Of a stretch of 64,000 bases of DNA, positions 32,400 to 40,722 are shown in pieces. The stretch is from NCBI GenBank assembly GCA_965197555.1, contig OZ240213.1:2480001-2544000 (forward strand), given 5' to 3'. The notes below the pieces were generated by a model. It had not been told where the DNA came from. It searched no databases and saw only the letters and a program-made list of their open reading frames with translations. This DNA is from G965197555 sp965197555. Lineage in GTDB: Bacteria > Chloroflexota > Dehalococcoidia > Lucifugimonadales > UBA3495. Position 1 is the stretch's first letter. Each line of letters starts with the position of its first letter. Position numbers and translations under genes: made by a program.

Positions 32400-33905
32400 T
32401 CAGATCCTGCCGCCGCTTCCTCCAAGGGCTTCCGTGGCTGCTTTGGCCCCACTGATGCGGCCAAAGACGGCGCCCCTAGTGAGGCCGGCCCCTCCGGGGT
32501 AGTTGTGGTAGAAAAAGTTGCCGGTGATTTCGCCAGTGGCGTACAACCCCGGAATTGGGTTGTCTTCGGTGTCTAGGACCCTGGCCTCGGTGTCTATCTG
32601 GATGCCACCGTAGGTGAAGGTAATCCCACAGGCAGCAGAGTAAGCGGTGAAGGGAGGAGAGTCGAGGGGCAACGCCCAGTTGGACTTGGGTGGCTCCAGG
32701 CCCTTGGTCCCTTTACCGTCTCTCTCGCCCGGTGTGAATTCGCCGTCCTGCACCGATGCGTTGAACTCTTCCACAGTCTTGACCAAGGCATCGCTCTGTA
32801 TGCTCAACCCTTCGGCCAGCCCTCTGATGGTTTCGGCAACAACCGGAGACCCAGTCGAGTAACGCTCTTCCAAGAGGTGGACTGTCTTCTGATCGAAGAT
32901 CTGAAACGCGATAGCTCCCGGTTGCTCCAAGAGAATGCGGCCTATCTTGGCATAGGTATAGCCGCCCAGGTCCTCCCCTTCGTCGACGAACCGCCGCCCC
33001 AAGCGGTTGACCATGATCGAATAAGGGTAGGACAACCGGTTGGTCCGGTCGGTCAGCCGGAGGTCACCCACCGGTGCCGCATCACCGTCTATGGGAGTAG
33101 CATGGCAGCCCTGCCAGTGGCCCACCGGCTTAGCGCCGATCTCAAGAGCCATGCGCAACGTCTCTCCGGTGTTGAAACGGGTCCCCCGGACCTTGACTTG
33201 GTCCCAGCCGGGTCCCAGATACCTGGCCCGCATCTCAGCGTTGGCTTCGAACCCACCCGAGGCAAGAATAACGGAGGCCGCGGACGCGTCCTGGGTACCG
33301 CCCGGCGTTCGCACGCGGACTCCGGTAACCCGGCCATTGCCGTCTTGCATGAAGTCCACCATTTTGGCGCGGTAGATGATGTCTACCCCGGCCCGCTCGG
33401 TGGCCGCAAATAGGGAGTCCATAAGCCCAACGCCTTTGTTTTTCACTTCGAGGACAGCGCCGGGGCTGAATTGAAATTGGTTGTCGGAGAGAATGGACCA
33501 CAGAGACGTCCAATCCCAGGCCACACCGATCTCGGTCATCCAGCGTATTGTCGGGTAGGACTGCTGAGTAAGCACCCCGGCCAAGGCGGGATCGGCCTGA
33601 CCTTGAGTGACTCTCATCATGTCCTGGAGGTAGCGATCGGGAGCGTAGCTGCCCGCCTCCACTCGCTCCCATTGGCCAGAGGTAATGTCTGGCCTTAAGG
33701 GCATCAGGTCTTCCACCCCCTCGTAGGCGAAACGGAACAGTCCTCCGCTGAACCTGCTATTGCCCCCTCGTTCGGCTTCAGGAGCTTTTTCCAACACCAG
33801 GACCCGCGCGCCACCCTGGCAAGCGGAGAGGGCTGCGGTCAGGGCTGCGTTGCCGGCGCCTACCACAATGACATCGTATTTATTGTTAGAGGGCGGTTGA
33901 GTCAT
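32400..33905 (-). CDS. FAD-dependent dehydrogenase, tricarballylate dehydrogenase (TcuA)-like
   Basis: 501 residues from ATG 33905; AAGGAAATA is just upstream, and the longer frame would overlap the next gene. FAD-binding YDVIVVGAGNAALTAAL; VLVLEKAPEAERGGNSRFSG, very like TcuA; NPIPGLYATGEITGNFFYHN; YPGGAGLTRGAVFGRISG. This is the fumarate reductase / succinate dehydrogenase flavoprotein superfamily. TcuA oxidises tricarballylate to cis-aconitate; the exact substrate here is not proven, and no tcuB/tcuC partner is visible. Confidence 0.85.
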   Translation of the reverse strand: MTQPPSNNKYDVIVVGAGNAALTAALSACQGGARVLVLEKAPEAERGGNSRFSGGLFRFAYEGVEDLMPLRPDITSGQWERVEAGSYAPDRYLQDMMRVTQGQADPALAGVLTQQSYPTIRWMTEIGVAWDWTSLWSILSDNQFQFSPGAVLEVKNKGVGLMDSLFAATERAGVDIIYRAKMVDFMQDGNGRVTGVRVRTPGGTQDASAASVILASGGFEANAEMRARYLGPGWDQVKVRGTRFNTGETLRMALEIGAKPVGHWQGCHATPIDGDAAPVGDLRLTDRTNRLSYPYSIMVNRLGRRFVDEGEDLGGYTYAKIGRILLEQPGAIAFQIFDQKTVHLLEERYSTGSPVVAETIRGLAEGLSIQSDALVKTVEEFNASVQDGEFTPGERDGKGTKGLEPPKSNWALPLDSPPFTAYSAACGITFTYGGIQIDTEARVLDTEDNPIPGLYATGEITGNFFYHNYPGGAGLTRGAVFGRISGAKAATEALGGSGGRI

Positions 33906-33936
33906 TATTTCCTTGGGACATGTTCGGCTATCAGCC

Positions 33937-36900
33937 TCACAGGTCGGTGGGCGGTTCACCTCCGGTGTATCCCTGCCACCATTGAGTGAACCTTTCTACA
34001 CTGTATTTATCTCTTAATCGGGCCAGGTGGGCTTTGGCCTGATCGACGGACGGAAGGTTGTGGTCCGTTGCCAGAGCATAGGTACGGGCCACCCATTCCA
34101 ATGCTGCTTCCAAGTCTCCTCGGTCCTCCGCCACCACTCCCAACTGGCCGTAGGTGCGGGCAGTCCTTTGCAGGTCCTGAAGCTCCTCGAATATGCCGCT
34201 GGCCCGTTGGTACCACTGCTCCGCTTCGTCCAACCGCTTTTGCTCGTGGAATAACACCCCCAACTGGCGACACTCGTCGCCCACTGCCCTCATGTCTTCC
34301 AGCTTTTCGTATTTCTCCAATGCCAGCAGGTACCATTCCTCAGCATCTTCATAGAATAGCTCCCGGCCCTGGGCCAGCAGCCCCAGATGGTGAAACTCCA
34401 CAGCCATCTGGTCCTCCATACCCAATCGGTCGCTGAGGGTCAAAGCCTGCTTGTACCAGCTTTCGGCGTCGTCGTACTCGTATCGGGCGTGGCAGACGGT
34501 TCCAAGCTCGTGGTAGACCAGAGCGACCGTCTCTTCGTCCCTGAACTCCTCCAGTATCTCTCTTGCTCTTTGATAAGAGCTTTCTGCCTCATCCAACTCG
34601 AATCTATACTGGGCCGCCAGCCCCAATGCCCGGTAGTCTTTGACCATCTCCTCTTGGTCTTGCAAGCGCTGATGAATGTCCAAGGCTTGACGAAACAGGT
34701 GTTTAGCCTCGCTGTAACGGCGCTGGAGATGGCGAATCCGGCCCAGGGAATAGTAGTCGTCGGCGACGGCGGCCCGGTCTTCGCCTTTTTCGATGATCTC
34801 CAAGGACCTAGAGAACCATTCCTCCGCCTCGGCCAACTGCCAGCGTCCCAGGGAGATGGAGCCTAGCTGGTGGTAAACCGCGGCGGTACGGGGGTCCGTC
34901 GTCCCATCGGGCAATTCGGAAAGATAGGCCAAGAGCTGCTGATTAAGGCTTTCAGCGTGGTCCAGCTCCATCTGATCGGCAGACTCGCTGGCCTCTGTGC
35001 CCAACAGGTACATCCACAAGTCCACCGCTCCTTTCGCTTCTGCCTGCCCTACGGTATCGCCGGTGGATAGAAGGATCTGGCGCCGCAAGCGACGTAGCTC
35101 AGGGTACCGTTTCTGCATCCGGTATACCTGGGCTAGAGGCTGGACTAACACCTGAGCACTGTCCCATTGCTGGGCCTCCAGGGCCAACCCCAGCGCCTGG
35201 GTCAAGTTTCCCTCTTCGGCTAGCACGGCGGTGGCGCCAGCGTCCTGGTTTTCGTAGAGGGTCTCCATGAAGTAGTCGGCCGTGTCGGCGTACACTCGCA
35301 CGAACTCCAGTTCCAAACGGCGGACGGCCGAGGCAGGGTTCTGCTGGTGCAGTTTCCGACTGTAGAACCATGGGAAGCTGGACTGAACCTGGAATACGCT
35401 GGGCGTAACTGAGTGAAGGAACCCGGCGTCCCTGGCGGAGCGCAACAGGGTGCGGCAGGCCCCCCACCCCAACTCTTCTCCCAACACAGTTTTGTAGGTT
35501 TGTTCTTGGGTGATATGAGTAAGGACGTCCATCATCACCCGTTGTTGGAACAAGGCCAGGAACGGCAAGTGCACCCGGCTTCTCCTCGACATGCGAGTGA
35601 AGGAATAGTCCGCCAGGGCCGTCAAGTAGGGGTCCCTGGATTCTTCGAGGGACTCGGGGCCTAAACTCTCGATGGCTTTGTTCAGTTCGGTGATAATGAC
35701 CGAAGCTGGCACTTCCTTTATTAAAGGAAGCGCCAGTTGCATCGCCAGCGGATGGCCCTCCAAGGTGTCCAGTAGCTGGAGGTAGCCCTGACCCAAGCGC
35801 TGGTCCGCCTGGTTGCCTTGGAAACTATCGGCGATGCCCAGACTGTCCAGCGCCAAAATACCCAGTTCCAATCGGTCCCGGGGAGCCAATCCAGCCAACG
35901 CGAACACTGCATGGTGATTGGACAACCACACCTCGTTGCTTCGTCGGCTTACCAGGAGTACCCAACTCTTACCCCCATCGGCCACTTCCGACAGGAATGA
36001 GTAAAGGTCGGTCTGTTCGGATTCATCGAGTAAGCCCGACGTAGGGTCTGGGAAGCCAGCCACATTCTCCAAGCTATCCCACACCAGCAAGCACGGGTGC
36101 TCTTGCAAATATTGCACCAGCCACCGCCGCTGCTGCTGGGCGTTCATGTCAGCGAAGTCTAGGCCGGCCACTTCCGTGCCTACTTCATGGACTACTCTTT
36201 CCAGCCCGGCGCCTATCCGGAAGTCGGTATAAAATACACCGCCGGGGCGGACCCCGGTGTCCCGTAGCCAGCGGGCCAGCCCCAAGGCCAGTTCGGTTTT
36301 TCCTATGCCGGTGTTTCCAGCCAGCAATACCACGGGGTTGTGCTGGAACATGCGCTCCAACCGGCGCATTTCAGAACTTCGTCCCACCAACCCAAGAGGT
36401 CCGCCTTGAGGCAACTGATCGGAAGGGCGGGCCTGCTCACTTGGGACAGCAGCGTCAGCCCCATCAGCCTTTTCTGCTTCAATCGGCGTTACCCGACAAC
36501 TTGCGGACTGGTAAACCGAGGGGGCGATCCAGTCCCAAAACACCACTTTGCCCGATGGTGACGGCCGCAGCGGGTGGTCCATCAAAGACTTCCGGGCTAG
36601 GCTAACAGCGGACAGGCTGTCGGCGCCGTCGATCAAGGCTTGGAACAAGCTTCGTACGAAGAGCTCCCGGGCAGGGCGGGTCAAGGCCATAGGGACCAAG
36701 ACAACTGATGGGACGCCCTCTTCCGCAATCCCCTGGCTGATGGTGGCGGAGTCTACTAAGTTACTGGCGCCGGTTCGACCAGAATTGGCAATGACCAGCG
36801 GGACTTTGGCTTCGGACAGCGACCGGCCTACCTGGGATGCAGCAACGGGGTGGGCGCGCCCCCCGGGTGTCTCGAACACAAGGCAATCATCATTAGTGCA

Positions 36901-37587
36901 TTGGAAGCCATCCAGCAGAACTGCGTGGTAGTAGCCGCGACGCTGTTCCAGATGTTGCTGAAGGGCCTTGAAGGTTGGAGGGCGGAGGCAGTGGAGCTCC
37001 ACGGGGGCATCCACCGAATCAAGGAACGCCAAGGCGGCGCTGGCAACACCCTCTCCTGTTTCATGTCCCGTGTCCTCCGGGACCGGGCACACCATGAGTA
37101 CGTTCAACTGGTCCAAAGCCAATTCGTTGGCTACCTCCGGCGGCGTGCCAGCGGTCCGACGCCGCACCAACGACCTGACGTGGGACGCCAGGTAGCCAAT
37201 GTCCGGCTCGTTCAGCAGCTCCCAAGGGAGGGAAAGGAACCACGGCCTGGAAGAAACGACAGCAAGATCAAATTCCGCGAGTCCGTGGCCCTGGCCGGAA
37301 GCGAAGATGTTTCGGGCGTCCTCGCTGCTCCGAAATACGGTCTCGAAAAGCAGCCGGCCCAAATCCCTCAGTCCGGTCTCGACAGCCTCGGCCCTGGGTT
37401 TGGATGCCCCGAAAGGGTTGTGCAGATAGTCTTGAAAGTACCAGGCGATCTCCTGGTAGTCGGACTCGTCCAGGGGGTTGCGAAACTCCACCGGCGTGGC
37501 GGTCCGATGTTCCTCGCCGTTCCTCAGGTCAAGCTGAACGCGGCCCTCCTGATCCAGGTCCACGATCTCTAATATCTTGGACACCAC
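33937..37587 (-). CDS. STAND protein: degenerate CHAT-like domain, P-loop ATPase, TPR tail
   Basis: 1216 residues in three parts. Residues about 100-355 align by pattern with CHAT caspase-like domains (PWFLSLPWELL, YYHAVLLDGFQ, PLVIANSGRTG, ALIDGADSLSAVSLAR). The catalytic His of the usual DGHG reads Phe228, and the Cys of the usual NACxTG reads Gly270, so protease activity is unlikely. Residues about 398-700 are a STAND NTPase: Walker A GNTGIGKT (424-431), Walker B CLLVWDSLE (499-507). From about 890 come repeated TPR units (AEEWFSRSLEIIEKGED, AESSYQRAREILEEF, AESWYKQALTLSDRL). STAND proteins act as ligand-triggered oligomeric switches in signalling or defence. GTG start with CGGAGGTGTG. It stands 31 nt before the TcuA-like gene. 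Confidence 0.85.
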   Translation of the reverse strand: MVSKILEIVDLDQEGRVQLDLRNGEEHRTATPVEFRNPLDESDYQEIAWYFQDYLHNPFGASKPRAEAVETGLRDLGRLLFETVFRSSEDARNIFASGQGHGLAEFDLAVVSSRPWFLSLPWELLNEPDIGYLASHVRSLVRRRTAGTPPEVANELALDQLNVLMVCPVPEDTGHETGEGVASAALAFLDSVDAPVELHCLRPPTFKALQQHLEQRRGYYHAVLLDGFQCTNDDCLVFETPGGRAHPVAASQVGRSLSEAKVPLVIANSGRTGASNLVDSATISQGIAEEGVPSVVLVPMALTRPARELFVRSLFQALIDGADSLSAVSLARKSLMDHPLRPSPSGKVVFWDWIAPSVYQSASCRVTPIEAEKADGADAAVPSEQARPSDQLPQGGPLGLVGRSSEMRRLERMFQHNPVVLLAGNTGIGKTELALGLARWLRDTGVRPGGVFYTDFRIGAGLERVVHEVGTEVAGLDFADMNAQQQRRWLVQYLQEHPCLLVWDSLENVAGFPDPTSGLLDESEQTDLYSFLSEVADGGKSWVLLVSRRSNEVWLSNHHAVFALAGLAPRDRLELGILALDSLGIADSFQGNQADQRLGQGYLQLLDTLEGHPLAMQLALPLIKEVPASVIITELNKAIESLGPESLEESRDPYLTALADYSFTRMSRRSRVHLPFLALFQQRVMMDVLTHITQEQTYKTVLGEELGWGACRTLLRSARDAGFLHSVTPSVFQVQSSFPWFYSRKLHQQNPASAVRRLELEFVRVYADTADYFMETLYENQDAGATAVLAEEGNLTQALGLALEAQQWDSAQVLVQPLAQVYRMQKRYPELRRLRRQILLSTGDTVGQAEAKGAVDLWMYLLGTEASESADQMELDHAESLNQQLLAYLSELPDGTTDPRTAAVYHQLGSISLGRWQLAEAEEWFSRSLEIIEKGEDRAAVADDYYSLGRIRHLQRRYSEAKHLFRQALDIHQRLQDQEEMVKDYRALGLAAQYRFELDEAESSYQRAREILEEFRDEETVALVYHELGTVCHARYEYDDAESWYKQALTLSDRLGMEDQMAVEFHHLGLLAQGRELFYEDAEEWYLLALEKYEKLEDMRAVGDECRQLGVLFHEQKRLDEAEQWYQRASGIFEELQDLQRTARTYGQLGVVAEDRGDLEAALEWVARTYALATDHNLPSVDQAKAHLARLRDKYSVERFTQWWQGYTGGEPPTDL

Positions 37588-37833
37588 ACCTCCGAGTTTC
37601 TGAGCATAGCGCGGCTAGACAAAACCCGAGGACCTACTGCGGCTTGCCATCCCTTTGGGGCTGGGATAGAATCGCCGCGCGTCCGTTGAACTAAAGATGA
37701 TTTCCATGCCCGTGAACAAGGCCTATATTATACTTGGGTTACGGGGCTTTCAACGCAGAATATGCTCCCTCTAACGTTTCCATGATCCTATTTGAATGTA
37801 GGTCGAGATACTGTGTTTAACGAGGCTGGGCCA

Positions 37834-38766
37834 ATGGAAGAGCCGGTGCGCCGCTCCTGGCTGTTGGTATCAGCGTCCCGAGCGGAGCAGCTTAGCCGCG
37901 CCCCCATGTCCGGTACCGATGTAGTCGTGTTGGACTTGGTGGAGTTTGTGGCCGAGAAAGACAAACCCGCCGCTCGCCATGGACTTCAGGCGATCGTCGC
38001 TGGCTGGGCAGCGCACGGCCCTGAGTTGTTCGTCCAGGTGGACGCGGAACTTTTATATGCCGACCTTCGAGCATGCGTGTGGCCCGGTCTACAGGGCGTC
38101 GTAATTTCGAAACTACAGTCACCGGAACAGATCATCGAAGCCCACGGCCTATTGGGCCAGCTTGAGGAAGAGCGGGGGTTGGCTCCGAATTCTCTCCAGA
38201 TCCTTGCAGCAGTGGAAACTTCCCAGGGAAATCTGAACGCCTACGAAATCGCCACCGCCAGCCCTCGAATATGGGGGTTGACCCTGGGAAGGGCGGACCT
38301 GGTTATGGACCTCAGGCCGGAGCCTTCCGGTGAGCTTCACCTGATGCAGTATCTCATGCAACGCTTGACCACTGTCGCCGGTGCTGCCGGAGTCTGCCCG
38401 GTTGGCGCGTGGTGGCGAGGACCAGACCGCGGCCTGTTGGCCAGTCCAGAGAACACCTACCAGGCAGCACTGCGGGGAAGAGCAATTGGCTTCAAAGGTT
38501 CGCTGTGCATGCGGGAGGACCAGGTCGGTCCGCTGAACCGAGGGTTCACGCCTGCGGAGCCGGAGGTCAGTGAGGCTCGTAATTTGCTGAGCACCTACGA
38601 AGAAGCTGTTGGCCAAGGAGCGGGTGCCACTCGTGTTGGAACAAGGATCATCGACGTGGGCGCTTGGCGGCAGGGCAAGGGTGTGATCCGGCGGGCCGAG
38701 GCGTGCGCCGCACGAGATCAGGCCACCAGAGTAGCCTTGGAGGAGGCCTCCATTAATCCCTCCTGA
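37834..38766 (+). CDS. CitE-like (HpcH/HpaI aldolase / citrate lyase) paralog 1, degenerate
   Basis: 310 residues from ATG 37834; the frame extends to a TTG at 37792. It keeps the fold markers RRSWLLVSASR, DLRACVWPGLQGVVISK, AAVETSQGNLNAYEIATASP and GFKGSLCM. The metal and substrate residues are altered: the usual LDLED acidic motif reads LDLVE, and the usual VRVN Arg reads VQVD. It is probably not a normal C-C lyase and may be regulatory, a pseudo-enzyme or changed in specificity. It is first of three same-strand paralogs. Confidence 0.8.
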   Translation: MEEPVRRSWLLVSASRAEQLSRAPMSGTDVVVLDLVEFVAEKDKPAARHGLQAIVAGWAAHGPELFVQVDAELLYADLRACVWPGLQGVVISKLQSPEQIIEAHGLLGQLEEERGLAPNSLQILAAVETSQGNLNAYEIATASPRIWGLTLGRADLVMDLRPEPSGELHLMQYLMQRLTTVAGAAGVCPVGAWWRGPDRGLLASPENTYQAALRGRAIGFKGSLCMREDQVGPLNRGFTPAEPEVSEARNLLSTYEEAVGQGAGATRVGTRIIDVGAWRQGKGVIRRAEACAARDQATRVALEEASINPS

Positions 38767-38847
38767 TCTACCACAATATTGACGGTCTTGAGGCTCGAAG
38801 GCCGTTTTCGTTACCCGAACCTCCTGACGTAAAGGTTGCTAGGTATT

Positions 38848-39774
38848 ATGAGAAAAGTTCGGCGGTCCGGTTTGACCATGCCCGTGGTAACACCACGGTT
38901 CGTGGACAACGCTTGGCGTAGAGGCTGCGACTTCATCAACCTGGACTTGGAGGACTCGGTGCCCCAGCACCTTAAGGGCTACGCCCGGAGCCTGATCAAG
39001 GACGCCATCGATAATGTGACGAGAGGTGGCGCCGAGGCATTTACCCGGATCAACCACGATTTGGTGCATGCCGACCTGGAAGGTTCTGTGTGGCCCGGAC
39101 AGGCCAAGATCAACTACCCAAAAGCGGAGTATGGGTCAGAGATCAAGAAACTGGACGAGATAATCACCCGGTTGGAACGGGAACGGGGGATCCGGCCCGG
39201 AACAGTGGAAATCGGCGCCAACATCGAAACGGCGGTTGGGGTGGCCAACGCCCACGACATTGCCTCCGCCAGCCCTAGGGTGAAGGAGTTCGGAGGGGCC
39301 ACTGGATATGACATGTCGCGGGACCTGGGTGTCGAGATGTTCGTAGGCTTCGACCAGTTTGTCTACGGCAAGGGAGAGGTTGAGCTGGTTGCCCGGGCCC
39401 TGGGACTGGAAGTCCACGCGGCTCCATTCACGCCAAATATCACCGGCAGCGTCAGTGATCCCGACCGGGCCCTCAAGGAAGCGGAAGCAGCTAAGCAATG
39501 CGGTCTGCGTGTCGGCGGCGGGTTGCATCCCAACGTGGTGGAGCCCCAAAACCGCGGACTGTCTCCCACCGAAGAGGAGGTAGGCGACGCCCATTGGGTG
39601 TTGGACCAATACCGCTCACTTTCCGGCAGCAGCGATACCTGGACCGAGGTGCAGGGCCGGGTCATCGACAAGTACGAGGCAGCGCGAGCTCAGGAGCTGT
39701 TGGAATGGGCGGAGCTGTGCCGGGAACGAGACCGGGGGAAGGCCGAGGCAGTGGACCGGGTGCAGGCATGCTGA
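38848..39774 (+). CDS. CitE-like paralog 2
   Basis: 308 residues from ATG 38848; an in-frame TTG lies 12 nt upstream. The active-site set is intact: INLDLEDSVP, TRINHDL (Arg), EIGANIETAVGVANAHDIAS (Glu), then VGGGLHPNVVEPQNRGLSPT. Family members cleave or condense acyl-CoA thioesters such as citramalyl-CoA or malyl-CoA. The substrate is unknown. Its stop overlaps paralog 3 by 7 nt (ATGCTGA), so they are co-translated. Confidence 0.88.
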   Translation: MRKVRRSGLTMPVVTPRFVDNAWRRGCDFINLDLEDSVPQHLKGYARSLIKDAIDNVTRGGAEAFTRINHDLVHADLEGSVWPGQAKINYPKAEYGSEIKKLDEIITRLERERGIRPGTVEIGANIETAVGVANAHDIASASPRVKEFGGATGYDMSRDLGVEMFVGFDQFVYGKGEVELVARALGLEVHAAPFTPNITGSVSDPDRALKEAEAAKQCGLRVGGGLHPNVVEPQNRGLSPTEEEVGDAHWVLDQYRSLSGSSDTWTEVQGRVIDKYEAARAQELLEWAELCRERDRGKAEAVDRVQAC

Positions 39775-40685
39775 TCCGCAGGTCCAACCTGATGGTTCCC
39801 ATGACCAACGCTCGTTTTGTTGAGGGCGCTTGGCGTTCCAATGCCGACGCGGTCACTCTTGATTTGGAGGACGGGGTCCCGGCCGCCCGAAAAATCGAGG
39901 CCCGGTCCCTGGTGAAGGAGAGTATTAAGACCGCGGGCAAAGGAGGGGCCGAGGTCTTCGTCCGGGTCAACAAGCCCTTCGTTCAGGCTGACATCGAGGC
40001 ATCGGTTTGGCCGGGCTTGCGGGGTATCATGCTCCCCAACGTTGAATCTCCCAATGAGGTCCGGGACGCTTCGGAGATTCTGCAAGGGATGGAGGGAAAG
40101 CGAGGGCTGGAGGTTGGCTCCACCAGCTTGGTCCTGCTTTTGGAATCGGCCCGATCCGTGTGGCACGTCCGAGACATCATTACTGCCGACCCCAGGGTTA
40201 CCCAGGCGGGTCTGGACGAGAGCGACCTGGCTGCCAGCATGGGTATCAACCCGCTTCCGGATTTCGATCCATTTGTTTTCGCCCGGGGCAGACTGGTGGT
40301 TGAAGCCACCGCCGCTGGAGTACAACCAATGGGCACCGTGCATCCCATGGGCACCCGCCCCCAAATCCTCGCCTCCGAAGAGATGACCAACATTGCCACC
40401 GACTCCAAGAACCTGGGCTTCAAAGGCATCATTTGCCCCCACCCGAGTTGGGTGGAGCCAGCGAACACCGCATTCACTCCCACCGAGCCCCAAGTAGAGT
40501 TTTACACCCAGGTCCGGGAGGTGTTTGCTCAAGCCATCGCCGCAGGGACAGCCGCAGTGCCCTTTGCCGGACGCATGATTGACGTGCCAGTGGACGAATG
40601 GGCCAAGGTGGTGTTGCAGATGGCCGCCGCCTGCGCCGCACGGGACGAAGAAAAGCAAGCCGCCCGGGGAGTTGCTTTAAGTTAG
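39768..40685 (+). CDS. CitE-like paralog 3
   Basis: 305 residues from ATG 39768, which overlaps the previous stop; the longer frame upstream is a shadow of paralog 2. TLDLEDGVPAARKIEARSLV, VFVRVNKPF (Arg), LVLLLESARSVWHVRDI (Glu) and FKGIICPHPSWVEPAN are intact. With paralog 2 it could form a hetero-oligomer or serve a second thioester. It is convergent with the ADP-forming acyl-CoA synthetase, which could supply or use the CoA ester. Confidence 0.88.
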   Translation: MLIRRSNLMVPMTNARFVEGAWRSNADAVTLDLEDGVPAARKIEARSLVKESIKTAGKGGAEVFVRVNKPFVQADIEASVWPGLRGIMLPNVESPNEVRDASEILQGMEGKRGLEVGSTSLVLLLESARSVWHVRDIITADPRVTQAGLDESDLAASMGINPLPDFDPFVFARGRLVVEATAAGVQPMGTVHPMGTRPQILASEEMTNIATDSKNLGFKGIICPHPSWVEPANTAFTPTEPQVEFYTQVREVFAQAIAAGTAAVPFAGRMIDVPVDEWAKVVLQMAAACAARDEEKQAARGVALS

Positions 40686-40722
40686 CCGCTAGCAGTACCA
40701 GGTGTAGCCTAGAATAGGCGGT

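Noticed and set aside
39498..39767. Long N-terminal extension of CitE-like paralog 3
   Set aside because: It is the shadow of paralog 2 in another frame; the ATGCTGA overlap marks the true start.
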